From Streptomyces sp. NL15-2K (GTDB lineage: Bacteria > Actinomycetota > Actinomycetes > Streptomycetales > Streptomycetaceae), in assembly GCF_030551255.1 (NCBI RefSeq), contig NZ_CP130630.1:5623501-5687500 (forward strand): DNA of 64,000 nucleotides, given 5' to 3'. The stretch's first letter is position 1, and the number at the start of each line of letters is the position of its first letter. Of this stretch, positions 52,066 to 60,802 are shown piece after piece. The notes below the pieces were generated by a model. It was not told the DNA's origin, ran no database searches, and saw only the letters and a list, made by a program, of their open reading frames with translations. The position numbers and the translations under genes are program-made.

Positions 52066-53538
52066 GTGGCCGAAGAACTCACCCCGGAGACCCCGGAGCC
52101 TGAGTCCGATGAGCCGATCAAGAAGCGCAAGAACGGCCTGTACCCGGGCGTGTCCGACGAGCTCGCCGAGAACATGAAGTACGGCTGGGCCGACACGGAG
52201 CTGCGCGACCTGCAGCCGGTCCCGCAGGCCGCCGAGACCGCCGCCCGCCGGGCCGCGCTCTCCGCGCGCTTCCCTGGCGAGCGCCTGGTGATCCCCGCGG
52301 GCAACCTGAAGACCCGCTCGAACGACACCGAGTACCCCTTCCGGGCCTCGGTCGAGTACGCGTACCTCACTGGCGGCCGGCCCGACGAGAGCACAGACGG
52401 CGTGCTCGTCCTGGAGCCGAAGAGCGGCGGGCATGACGCGACGATCTACCTCCTGCCCCGCTCCGACCGTGAGAACGGCGAGTTCTGGCTGTCCGGGCAG
52501 GGCGAGCTGTGGGTGGGCCGCCGGCACTCGCTCGGCGAGTCCGAGGCCCTGTACGGCATCCCGGCCGCCGACGTGCGCGGGCTGGCCGACCAGCTGCGCG
52601 AGGCCACCGGCCCGGTCCGGGTCGTGCGCGGGTACGACGCCGGCATCGAGGCCGCGCTGACCGACAAGGTCACCGCCGAGCGCGACGAGGAGCTGCGCGT
52701 CTTCCTCTCCGAGGCACGTCTGGTCAAGGACGAGTTCGAGATCGGCGAGCTGCAGAAGGCGGTCGACTCCACGGTGCGCGGCTTCGAGGACGTCGTGCGC
52801 GTTCTGGACAAGGCCGAGGCCACCTCCGAGCGGTACATCGAGGGCACGTTCTTCCTCCGCGCGCGCGTGGAGGGCAACGACGTCGGCTACGGCACCATCT
52901 GCGCGGCCGGTCCGCACGCCTGCACGCTGCACTGGGTGCGCAACGACGGGCCGGTGCGGTCGGGCGACCTGCTGCTGCTGGACGCGGGCGTGGAGACGCA
53001 CACGTACTACACCGCCGACGTCACGCGCACGCTGCCGGTCAACGGCCGCTACAGCGAGATCCAGAAGAAGATCTACGACGCCGTGTACGACGCCCAGGAG
53101 GCCGGTATCGCGGCGGTGAAGCCGGGCGCGAAGTACCGGGACTTCCATGACGCCGCGCAGCGCGTGCTGGCCGAGCGGCTGGTCGAGTGGGGGCTGGTCG
53201 AGGGGCCGGTCGAGCGGGTGCTGGAGCTGGGGTTGCAGCGGCGGTGGACCCTGCACGGGACCGGGCACATGCTCGGGATGGACGTGCATGACTGTGCGGC
53301 CGCGCGGGTGGAGTCCTACGTCGACGGCACGCTCGAGCCCGGTATGTGCCTGACGGTTGAGCCGGGGTTGTACTTCCAGGCCGATGATCTGACGGTGCCG
53401 GAGGAGTACCGGGGGATCGGTGTGCGGATCGAGGACGACATTCTGGTGACGGACGGTGGGAACCGGAATTTGTCGGCGGGGCTTCCTCGGCGCTCGGATG
53501 AGGTGGAGTCCTGGATGGCCGCTCTGAAGGGTGCGTGA
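52066..53538 (+). CDS. pepP: Xaa-Pro aminopeptidase (aminopeptidase P, M24B)
   Basis: A 490-residue cytoplasmic metalloenzyme removing the N-terminal residue before proline. An N-terminal creatinase domain (about 40-215) is followed by the pita-bread catalytic domain with all five metal ligands: D306 (LLLDAG), D318 (YTADVTRT), H401 (GTGHMLGMDVHD), E432 (TVEPG) and E456 (GVRIEDD). GTG 52066 follows GAGGAGG by six bases. Resembles the known S. lividans/S. coelicolor aminopeptidase P. A MocR regulator gene follows closely. Confidence 0.95.
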   Translation: MAEELTPETPEPESDEPIKKRKNGLYPGVSDELAENMKYGWADTELRDLQPVPQAAETAARRAALSARFPGERLVIPAGNLKTRSNDTEYPFRASVEYAYLTGGRPDESTDGVLVLEPKSGGHDATIYLLPRSDRENGEFWLSGQGELWVGRRHSLGESEALYGIPAADVRGLADQLREATGPVRVVRGYDAGIEAALTDKVTAERDEELRVFLSEARLVKDEFEIGELQKAVDSTVRGFEDVVRVLDKAEATSERYIEGTFFLRARVEGNDVGYGTICAAGPHACTLHWVRNDGPVRSGDLLLLDAGVETHTYYTADVTRTLPVNGRYSEIQKKIYDAVYDAQEAGIAAVKPGAKYRDFHDAAQRVLAERLVEWGLVEGPVERVLELGLQRRWTLHGTGHMLGMDVHDCAAARVESYVDGTLEPGMCLTVEPGLYFQADDLTVPEEYRGIGVRIEDDILVTDGGNRNLSAGLPRRSDEVESWMAALKGA

Positions 53539-53576
53539 TTTCGTCTGCGGGTGGTTCGGGGCTGGTCGCGCCCACG

Positions 53577-53621
53577 GCGGCGGGACCGCATATGTCACAG
53601 CCCCGCGCCCCTGAAGGCGTC
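53577..53621 (-). repeat. Second copy of the dispersed intergenic repeat
   Basis: Read on the minus strand this matches 7169-7215, including AGGGGCGCGGGGCTGTGAC and ATATGCGG. Here it spans the presumed start of the MocR gene. Confidence 0.7.
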
Positions 53622-54971
53622 GGCGTGGACCTGCATCTGGAAGCTGACGCCGCTGAGGGGCGTCGCGCGGGACTCGAGCGTGCCCTGTGTGACGCCGTGC
53701 GGGACGGGCGGCTCGCGCCCGGGGCGCGGTTGCCCGCGACCCGGCGGCTCGCGACTGAGCTGGGCGTCTCGCGGGGGACAGTGAAGGCGGCTTACGACCA
53801 GTTGGTCGCCGAGGGCTTTCTGACCGCGCGGCAGGGGTCAGGAACCCTGGTCGCCCCGCTGCCCTCCGTCGACCCCGAGCCGCCGGAGGCCGCTACACGC
53901 GCGCGTGCGCCGCGTTTCGATCTGCGGCCGGGCAGCCCGGACGTCGGGACGTTCCCGGCGGCGGCCTGGCTGCGGGCGCTGCGCCGGGCCATCGCTACGG
54001 CGCCCTCACTGGCGTACGACTACTGCGATCCGCGCGGCCGGATCGAACTGCGGGCGGCGCTGTCGGGGTACCTGGGGCGGGCGCGCGGGGTGCTCGCGCC
54101 TCCGGAGCGGATCGTGATCACCTCCGGGTACGTGCAGGGGCTGGCGCTGCTCACGCGCGTGCTGGACGGCGCCGCGATCGCCATGGAGGACCCCGGGCTG
54201 CCCTTCCACCGGGAGGTGGTGCGGCGGGCCGGCGGCCGTGTGGTGCCGGTGCGGGTGGACGGACGGGGGGCTCTGGGAGAGGACTTGGGGGACGCGGCGG
54301 CCGTCGTCGTCACGCCCGCGCACCAGTACCCGACCGGCGTGACCCTGCACCCGGAGCGGCGGAGGGCGCTGACCGACTGGGCACACGCGCGTGGTGGGCT
54401 GATCGTCGAGGACGACTACGACGGGGAGTTCCGGTACGACCGGCAACCCGTCGGGGCGCTCCAGGGGATGGCGCCGGGGCAGGTGGTGTACCTGGGGACC
54501 GCGTCCAAGACGCTGGGGCCCGCGCTGCGGCTCGGCTGGATGGTGCTGCCGCCGGACCTGGTCGACGCGGTGGCGGACGCCAAGCTGCACAGCGACCACC
54601 ACACCGAGTCCATCGGACAGTTGGCGCTCGCCGAGCTGATCGACAGCCATTCCTATGACCGCCATGTGCGCGCGTGCCGGTTGCGGTACCGGCGGCGCCG
54701 GGACCAACTCGTGGACCGGCTGGGGGCGCGTCGGCGCGTACGCGGGATCGCGGCCGGGCTGCACGCGCTGGTGGAGGTCGACGACGAGGCGAAGGTGCTG
54801 GCGCGCGCGGAGGCGGAGGGGCTCGCGGTGGGGCATCTGGGGGACCACTGGCACACGCCGGGCGGCGAGGGGCGGCCTCAGGGTCTGGTCGTGGGGTACG
54901 GGACGCCTCGGGAGCGGGCGTATCCGCAGGCGCTGGAGGTGCTGGGGAAGGTGCTGGAATTGGGCCACTGA
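53592..54971 (+). CDS. MocR/PdxR-type regulator (GntR winged helix plus aminotransferase domain)
   Basis: About 459 residues. A GntR winged helix (about 25-95: GRRAGLERALCDAVRDGRLAPGARLPATRRLATELGVSRGTV) joined to a fold-type I aminotransferase domain (about 115-459) with the PLP Lys in LGTASKTLGPALRLGW. These proteins use PLP or a related ligand to control transcription, often of vitamin B6, GABA or transporter genes. The start region lies in the dispersed repeat; ATG 53592 is used, GTG 53625 (GVDLHLEAD) is an alternative that leaves the repeat outside the protein, and GTG 53535 overlaps the pepP stop. It is 55 bases before a disrupted MFS gene that could be its target. Confidence 0.87.
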   Translation: MSQPRAPEGVGVDLHLEADAAEGRRAGLERALCDAVRDGRLAPGARLPATRRLATELGVSRGTVKAAYDQLVAEGFLTARQGSGTLVAPLPSVDPEPPEAATRARAPRFDLRPGSPDVGTFPAAAWLRALRRAIATAPSLAYDYCDPRGRIELRAALSGYLGRARGVLAPPERIVITSGYVQGLALLTRVLDGAAIAMEDPGLPFHREVVRRAGGRVVPVRVDGRGALGEDLGDAAAVVVTPAHQYPTGVTLHPERRRALTDWAHARGGLIVEDDYDGEFRYDRQPVGALQGMAPGQVVYLGTASKTLGPALRLGWMVLPPDLVDAVADAKLHSDHHTESIGQLALAELIDSHSYDRHVRACRLRYRRRRDQLVDRLGARRRVRGIAAGLHALVEVDDEAKVLARAEAEGLAVGHLGDHWHTPGGEGRPQGLVVGYGTPRERAYPQALEVLGKVLELGH

Positions 54972-55026
54972 CGGGTGCTCGAATTGGGTCTGCCCAGGGG
55001 TCCACCGCACTTCTACTGTCACGGGC

Positions 55027-56327
55027 ATGACGAACTCCCTCGTCCCTCCGGCCGGCCCGCAACGCGTCCTGGCGCTGGCCCAGTTGACCAACTCCGTCGG
55101 CGACGGCGCCTATTACGTGACGTCGGCCCTGTACTTCACCCATGTCGTCGGGCTCGCCCCCGCGCGCGTGGGGCTCGGGTTGACCGTCGCCTGGGGGGGT
55201 CGGCTCGCTGGTCGGGCTGCCGCTCGGGCGCCTCGCGGACCGGCGCGGGCCGCGCGGTACGGCGCGGGCCGCGCGGTACGGCGCGGGCCGCGCGGTACGG
55301 CGCGGGCCGCGCGGTACGGCGCGGGCCGCGCGGTACGGCGGTGCTGCTGGCGCTGGCCACGGGGGTGGCGGTGGCGTCCTTCCTGGTCGTCCGGGGCTTC
55401 GTGCCGTTCCTGGTGGCGGCCTGCGCCTACGCCTCCGCCCAGTCGGGGCTGGCCGCGGCCCGGCAGGCGCTGCTGGCCGGGCTGGTGGGCGCCGGGGAGC
55501 GGACGGGGCTGCTCGCGCAGCTGCAGTCGACGCTCACCGCCGGTCTGGCGGTGGGCGCGGGGCTGGGCGGGCTCGCGCTGCACGCCGGGACGCGGGCGGC
55601 GTATCTCGGGGTGTTCGCGCTGGACGCGGTGAGCTTCCTCGTGTGCGCGGGGCTGCTGTGGCGGCTGCCGACCGTGGCGCCGGTCGCCGTGGGCAGGAAG
55701 GGCGGTCTCGGTGTCCTGCGCGACCGCCCCTACGTCCTCCTCACCCTGCTCAACACCGTCCTGCTGCTGCGGATGCCCCTGCTCAGCCTCGGGCTTCCGC
55801 TGTGGATCGCGACGCGTACGGACGCCCCCACCTGGGTGGTCTCCGCGCTGTTCGTGCTCAACACCGGGGCAGTGATGGTCTTCCAGGTGCGGGTGGCGCG
55901 CGCAGTCACGGGGCTGGCGTCGGCCACGCGCGTGGTGCGGCGGTCGGGCTGGGTGATGCTGGCGGCCTGCGCGGTGTTCGCGCTGTCGGCGGGCGCCTCG
56001 CCCTGGGTGGCCGTCGGTGTGGTGGTCGCCGGCGCGGTGCTGCAAGTCGTCGCGGAGATGGGGCAGTCGGCGGGCTCCTGGCAGCTGTCCTTCGATCTGG
56101 CCCCGGCCGACCGGGTCGGCGAGTACCAGGGCTTCTTCGGGGCGGGGGTGACGGTGGCCCGCACCCTGGGTCCGCTGGTGCTGACCTCGCTGCTGGTGGG
56201 CTGGGGCACACCGGGGTGGCTGCTGCTGGGCGCGCTGACGCTGACGGCGTCGTACGCGATGGGCCCGGCGACGCGCCGGGCCCACGGGCGGACGGAGCCC
56301 AGGCGGCAGCCCGTCCTCGCGAACTGA
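55027..56327 (+). pseudogene. MFS transporter disrupted by a G7 tract and a 19-bp repeat
   Basis: Protein text for a 12-helix MFS runs through three frames. ATG 55027 (MTNSLVPPAGPQRVLALAQ) is in one frame to the G7 tract at 55193-55199; removing one G restores VGSLVGLPLGRLADRRGPRGT in the next frame. Five 19-bp units (55243-55337) then add 76 extra bases compared with a single copy, shifting the frame again to AVLLALATGVAVASFL and on to the stop at 56327. The downstream 330 residues are intact. Frame is restored whenever the extra G count plus the extra repeat count is a multiple of three. So this is either a decaying gene, a sequencing error, or an on/off contingency gene. No strong ribosome site before the ATG. 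Confidence 0.78.
55243..55337 (+). repeat. 19-bp tandem repeat, five exact copies, inside the MFS gene
   Basis: The unit GCGCGGGCCGCGCGGTACG occurs five times head to tail. 19 is not a multiple of three, so each gain or loss of a unit changes the reading frame of the MFS gene. Confidence 0.93.
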
Positions 56328-56838
56328 CCGGCACCGGCAGCGAGTCCAGGAACAGCGCCCCAGCGAGCAGCCCCGCGCTCCCCCGTGGGCTCCACGCGCG
56401 CGTGCAGGTCGGCGTCGAGGGCGGCCAGGGCTTCGCGGCCCGCCTCCGTCGCCGTACCGCCCGCCTCCAGGACCTCGCGGGCGCCCGCCTGGACGTGCCG
56501 CAGGCCGATGGGGCCCGCGGTGTGCAGGAGTTCGGTGTCCTGGAGCGTGGACATCACGGTGAGCAGGGCGTCCAGCCGGGCCTCGGCCTCCGTGGCGCCG
56601 GCCGATCGTGCGGCGGCGAGCGCGTCCAACGCCCGCCGCGCGTGCGGGAATCCGGCCCGCGCCTCGCCGCGCGCCCCCGCGGCGCCGTACCTCGCCGAGA
56701 CCGATGAGCCGCGCGAGGGCCGCCGCGGGGCCCGGCGGTCGGGGTGTGCAACGGGCCGGGCTTGGGGGCGAGGGCCGGCTGTGGGGTCAGCGCGTCCACT
56801 GCGGTCCGGGCCGGCGTCTCGTCCACGTGGCTCCTCAT
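56327..56838 (-). pseudogene. Remnant of a CitG/MdcB-like triphosphoribosyl-dephospho-CoA synthase
   Basis: On the minus strand, pieces of one protein lie in different frames: an N-terminal piece from ATG 56838 with ALTPQPALAPKPG, then, in another frame, GFPHARRALDALAAARSAG, LLTVMSTLQDTELLHTAG and GREALAALDADLHARVEP, and in a third frame GLLAGALFLDSLPVPVS near 56345. These match, from memory, the start, the C-terminal helices and the end of CitG-type enzymes, while the central ATP-binding part is missing and the whole is about half length. It converges on the disrupted MFS gene. Confidence 0.6.
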
Positions 56839-57081
56839 GGCCGTACCGCCTAACGAAGACGACGAGACATCGGCAGGCCGCTGGACGCGCTGCCCGCCAG
56901 GCCACCGGCCGCGACCGTGCCGCCGGTCACGGCGAGGGCCCGGCGCCGGGCGATCGTGGTGTTCCCGTGGTTTCCCGTCATGCCGGGGGACATAGGGGCG
57001 CCGGCCCTCAGGACCGTGAGCGGACGCTGTGCGGAGCGTAAGGATGCTCACTACGCATGCCGGGGAACGCCGGAGCGGGCG

Positions 57082-57537
57082 CTACACCGCCAGCAGCGGC
57101 GCGTCCTTCCGCCACTTGAGGACCTTGTCGAAGCTGACCACCGCGCCACGCCGGCCGGGCGTGTGGCCGATGTGGACGTGGTCGGCGAGCTCCCGGATGA
57201 GGCAGAGGCCGCGGCCGTGCTCGGCGTCGGCGGGCACGAGCCGGGCCAGCGGCCAGGGTCGGCCGGCCGGGAAGCCGGGGCCCGAGTCGGCGACCTCGAT
57301 GCGGCACATTTCGCCGTCGAGGTAAGCGGTGACCCGGAAGGCCTCCGAGGAGCCGCCGTGCGCCACGTCCCCGCCGTGCTCCACGGCGTTCGCGCAGGCC
57401 TCGCTGAGGGCCAGGGAGAGGTCGTAGGAGATGTCGGGATCGACGCCCGCGGATTCCATCGTGCCGAGCAGCAGGCGCCGGGCGAGCGGAACGCTCGCGG
57501 CTTCGCGGCGCAGATGGAGTGACCACCACATGCTCAT
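57082..57537 (-). CDS. RsbW-like ATP-binding protein
   Basis: A 151-residue small HATPase protein: N box ALSEACANAVEHGG, G1 IEVADSGPGF and G2 DAEHGRGLCLIREL, all intact. It belongs to the anti-sigma-factor serine kinase group. ATG 57537 has GGAGG seven bases before. Divergent from the copper cluster across 230 bases. Partner sigma factor unknown. Confidence 0.88.
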   Translation of the reverse strand: MSMWWSLHLRREAASVPLARRLLLGTMESAGVDPDISYDLSLALSEACANAVEHGGDVAHGGSSEAFRVTAYLDGEMCRIEVADSGPGFPAGRPWPLARLVPADAEHGRGLCLIRELADHVHIGHTPGRRGAVVSFDKVLKWRKDAPLLAV

Positions 57538-57767
57538 GCTCCAGCCTCCTGGCCGCGGCTCGACATACCGTTACGTATTGCCGCGTGTGCCCGGGTGTAA
57601 GCACTTGGTTGACGTGATGCCGCCCATACAGGGGATGTGCCTGGACCGGCGATCGGTGTATTGGGGCAGCTCAAGCCAGAGGGTGACCTTCCGGTCGTAC
57701 ACCTCTTACGTCATCTTGCGGACCTGCCGTATGGCGGCCATAAGGCCAGTGCGATGATGAGCCCGCC

Positions 57768-58634
57768 ATGACTGCCCCCCACCCCTGTACGACGCGCTCC
57801 GGACGCGAGCTCCGGGTGCTGCGGACCGCGGTGTTCGCCGCGGTCTGCGTCGTGCTGGCCGCGGCCGGTCACTCCCTCGCCTCCTGCGCCACGGTTCCGC
57901 TGTGGACGCTGGGCGCGGGCTTCCTGGGGGTCGTCCTGGTCGTGGCGCCGCTCGCCGGACGTGACCGTTCGCTGCCGGGGATCGCGGCGCTGCTCGCGGT
58001 CGGCCAGACCGTGCTGCACGTGCTGTTCGGGCTGGGCCAGCACGGTACGGCGGCCGGTGCGGCCGCCGGTGCTTCCTCTGCGGCGTCGTCGGTGTCCGAC
58101 GCGTCGCTGGTCGCGCAGGCCGCCCGGCTCGTGTGCGGGACCACTGCGGCGGCGATCAGCCCCGCCCAGGCCCACCGGATCCTCGTCGAGGCGCGGATCC
58201 ACCCGGGCACGGGCGCGGGGACGGGTGCCGCGGGGCAGGTGAGCGCGACGCACCATCCGGCGGACGCCATGTCCACCGCCGCGGGCTCCTCCATGTCGCT
58301 GCTGCCGTCCCTGCCGATGCTGCTCGGCCACGTCCTGGCGGCGCTGGTCGCCGGATGGTTCCTGCGGCGCGGGGACTTGGCGTTGCTGCGGCTCGTCGAA
58401 CTGTCCGCGCTGTCGGCGCACTCGGTCGCTGAGGGGGCGCTCGTCCGGTCCCTGCGCGGGGCCCTCGCGCTGGTGTGCGCCCTGCGGGCCGGGCTGCCGG
58501 GCGCGCCCGAAGTCGGTCCGCGCGTCCCGCGCGCCGTCCTGCTCGCGCCGCCGACGCCCCGCACCACCGCACTCCAGCACACGGTGATCAGGCGCGGCCC
58601 GCCGGCCGCCGCCGCACTCGTCCTCGCCGCCTGA
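57768..58634 (+). CDS. Membrane protein at the head of the copper cluster
   Basis: A 288-residue protein with four or five helices (about 17-37, 43-63, 70-88, 172-196 and a weak one at 227-246) separated by Ala/Gly-rich loops. It contains several His and Met (GQHGT, ATHHPADAMSTAAGSSMSLLPSLPMLLGH) in a loop that could bind copper, but no known motif. It is in the same direction as ycnI, sco and the rest, 174 bases upstream, and homologues in Streptomyces occur in this place. Function unknown. Confidence 0.72.
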   Translation: MTAPHPCTTRSGRELRVLRTAVFAAVCVVLAAAGHSLASCATVPLWTLGAGFLGVVLVVAPLAGRDRSLPGIAALLAVGQTVLHVLFGLGQHGTAAGAAAGASSAASSVSDASLVAQAARLVCGTTAAAISPAQAHRILVEARIHPGTGAGTGAAGQVSATHHPADAMSTAAGSSMSLLPSLPMLLGHVLAALVAGWFLRRGDLALLRLVELSALSAHSVAEGALVRSLRGALALVCALRAGLPGAPEVGPRVPRAVLLAPPTPRTTALQHTVIRRGPPAAAALVLAA

Positions 58635-58808
58635 CGCGACGCGACCAGCACCCACTTCCGTACTTCCGTGCATCCGTGGGGAGGGGCCGCCGTCGTGCGG
58701 CACGCGCGTGTGCCCGTCCTCTCGAGTGATCGTGCAGGCACGCGCACGCGTACCCCTCTTCCTCACCGGAAACCACCGGACACCCTCATTCGGAGTGGAG
58801 TGCATTCC

Positions 58809-59546
58809 ATGAAGGCCTCTCGTCTCGCCGCCGTCGGCGCCGTCGCCGCCACCACCGTCGTCGTGCTGTCCTCGCCCGCTTTCGCCCACGTCTCCGTGCA
58901 GCCCGAAGGCGCCGCCGCCAAGGGCGGTTACGCGGTCGTCGACTTCAAGGTCCCCAACGAGCGCGACAACGCCTCGACCACCAAGCTCGAGGTCAACTTC
59001 CCGACCGACCACCCGCTGGCCTCGGTCATGCCGGAGCCGATGGCCGGCTGGGACATCAAGGTCACCAAGTCCAAGCTCGACAAGCCCATCGACAACCACG
59101 GTGAACAGCTCACGGAGGCCATCACCAAGGTCACCTGGACCGCCACCGGCAAGGGCATCGAGCCCGGCTACTTCGAGAAGTTTCCCGTCTCCATCGGCGC
59201 GCTGCCCGAGGACGCCGACCAGCTGGTCTTCAAGGCGATCCAGACGTACTCCAACGAGGAGGTCGTCCGCTGGATCGAGGAGCAGCAGAAGGGCCAGGAG
59301 GAGCCCGAGTCGCCGGCACCCGTGCTCACGCTGTCGGCCGCCGAGGACGGGCACCACAATGCGTCGGACACCGAAAAGGCCTCCGACAACTCCGCGTCGG
59401 ACGCCGAGGCCGCCTCCGCCGACACCGCCGCTCCCGCCGACGGCAGCGACACCACCGCCCGCGTCCTGGGCGTGGTCGGCATCGTCGTCGGCCTGGTGGG
59501 CGTGGCGTACGGCGTGCTCGCCGGGCGTCGGCGTACCAGCGCCTGA
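58809..59546 (+). CDS. YcnI-like copper-binding exported protein (DUF1775)
   Basis: A 245-residue exported protein. Signal peptide cleavage after AFA would put His27 (HVSVQPEGA) at the mature N terminus, the monohistidine brace residue of YcnI; the domain continues with GYAVVDFKVPNERDN, GWDIKV and TWTATG. A Glu/Ser/Asp-rich stalk (about 170-215) leads to a C-terminal helix (216-236) and an Arg tail, so it is anchored at the outer face. ATG 58809 with GGAG upstream. It probably passes Cu(II) to or from the neighbouring Sco, PCuAC and CopCD proteins. Confidence 0.88.
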   Translation: MKASRLAAVGAVAATTVVVLSSPAFAHVSVQPEGAAAKGGYAVVDFKVPNERDNASTTKLEVNFPTDHPLASVMPEPMAGWDIKVTKSKLDKPIDNHGEQLTEAITKVTWTATGKGIEPGYFEKFPVSIGALPEDADQLVFKAIQTYSNEEVVRWIEEQQKGQEEPESPAPVLTLSAAEDGHHNASDTEKASDNSASDAEAASADTAAPADGSDTTARVLGVVGIVVGLVGVAYGVLAGRRRTSA

Positions 59547-59569
59547 AGTCAGCCGTCCGCCCGCGCGCA

Positions 59570-59609
59570 GGGGTCGTACAGCAGTCCGTACGACTGTCCG
59601 TACGACCCC
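59570..59609 (+). terminator. Hairpin between ycnI and sco
   Basis: GGGGTCGTAC and GTACGACCCC are perfect outer arms, with an inner AGTCCGTACGACT palindrome in the loop. It may partly terminate or attenuate transcription between the two genes. Confidence 0.6.
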
Positions 59610-59647
59610 GGTGCGCGTCGGCATCATCACATCTGGGACATTTTTCT

Positions 59648-60301
59648 ATGCGCAAGAAGACGTTCACCGCGGCCGCCCTGCTCGCCGCCGCCACCCTGAC
59701 CCTCTCCGCCTGCGGCAGCGGTGACGACAGCAGTTCGCCCGTGTCCGTGGTCTCCGAGGAGGCCGGCTCGGACAAGGCCGCCACCGTCCTCGACCAGCCG
59801 TTCGAGAAGCCGGATCTGGTCCTCACCGACACCCAGGGCAAGAAGTACGACTTCCGCAAGGAGACCGCGGGCAAGCCGACGCTGGTCTACTTCGGCTACA
59901 CCCACTGCCCCGACATCTGCCCGCTGACGATGAACAACATCGCCGTCGCCAAGAAGCAGCTGCCCAAGGCCGAGCAGGACGAGCTGCGCGTGGTGTTCGT
60001 CACCACCGACCCGGCCCGGGACACCCCGGCCGAGCTCGGCAAGTGGCTCAAGGGCATCGACCCCGAGTTCGTCGGCCTGACCGGCGACTTCTCCACCATC
60101 CAGGCCAGCGCCCGCACCCTCGGCATCTCCATCGAGCCGTCGCACAAGGACAAGAACGGCAAGGTCGTCTCCGTACACGGCACCCAGGTCGTCGCGTTCT
60201 CGCCGAAGACCGATGCGGGGTACGTCCTCTACGGCGAGGACGCCACGGTCGACGACTACACCAAGGACCTCCCCAAGCTCGTCAAGGGGGAGAAGCCGTG
60301 A
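59648..60301 (+). CDS. Sco1/SenC copper chaperone lipoprotein
   Basis: A 217-residue lipoprotein (lipobox LSAC, Cys22) with a thioredoxin-like Sco fold. Copper ligands are C87 and C91 (THCPDICP) and H177 (VSVHGTQV). Sco proteins deliver copper to the CuA site of cytochrome c oxidase; in Streptomyces this orthologue is needed for copper-dependent development. ATG 59648. The stop overlaps the PCuAC start (GTGA). Confidence 0.93.
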   Translation: MRKKTFTAAALLAAATLTLSACGSGDDSSSPVSVVSEEAGSDKAATVLDQPFEKPDLVLTDTQGKKYDFRKETAGKPTLVYFGYTHCPDICPLTMNNIAVAKKQLPKAEQDELRVVFVTTDPARDTPAELGKWLKGIDPEFVGLTGDFSTIQASARTLGISIEPSHKDKNGKVVSVHGTQVVAFSPKTDAGYVLYGEDATVDDYTKDLPKLVKGEKP

Positions 60302-60789
60302 GGCGTTTCGCAGTGCCCGTCGCGGTGCTGTCCGGGGCCCTTGTGCTGGCCGGCTGCGGCTCGGACTCCGGATCCGGCTCCGGCTCCGAGGGCGGGGGCG
60401 GGATAACCGTCGCCCGTGCCTACATGCCGCAGCCGGTGTCGGACGACATGGCCGCCGGCTTTCTGACCATCGTCAACGACAGCGGTACGAAGGACGAGTT
60501 GACCTCCGTGACGAGCGACGTCGGCGAGGTCACCGTGCACGAGACGGTCGGCGGCGCGATGGAGGAGGTCGCCCGGCTCTCCGTCCCCGCCCACGGTCAA
60601 CTCGTGTTCAAAAGCGGCGGCACCCATCTGATGTTCGACAAGCTGAAGCGCAAGCCGAAACAGGGCCAGACGGTCTCGGTCGAACTGCACTTCGCCCAGT
60701 CCGATCCGGTCGTCGTCAAGATGCCGGTGGAGTCGGCGACGTACGTCCCGAAGACCATCCCGAAGACCATCCCGAAGACCGGACACTGA
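60298..60789 (+). CDS. PCuAC-type copper chaperone lipoprotein
   Basis: A 163-residue lipoprotein (lipobox LAGC, Cys20) with a Gly/Ser linker and a PCuAC domain: copper ligands H81 and M88 (TVHETVGGAMEE) and H110 and M112 (GGTHLMF), with the M-x21-H-x-M spacing of the family. It ends with PKTIPKTIPKTGH, a short repeat coded by 12 bases. GTG 60298 is coupled to the sco stop and has GGGGAG before it. It matches the extracytoplasmic Cu(I) chaperone known from the S. lividans locus. Confidence 0.92.
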   Translation: MRRFAVPVAVLSGALVLAGCGSDSGSGSGSEGGGGITVARAYMPQPVSDDMAAGFLTIVNDSGTKDELTSVTSDVGEVTVHETVGGAMEEVARLSVPAHGQLVFKSGGTHLMFDKLKRKPKQGQTVSVELHFAQSDPVVVKMPVESATYVPKTIPKTIPKTGH

Positions 60790-60802
60790 GGGAGAGACCA
60801 CC

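Noticed and set aside
53535..53591. GTG 53535 start for the MocR gene overlapping the pepP stop
   Set aside because: Would code the dispersed repeat as protein; the GntR domain starts later and the overlap has no good ribosome site.
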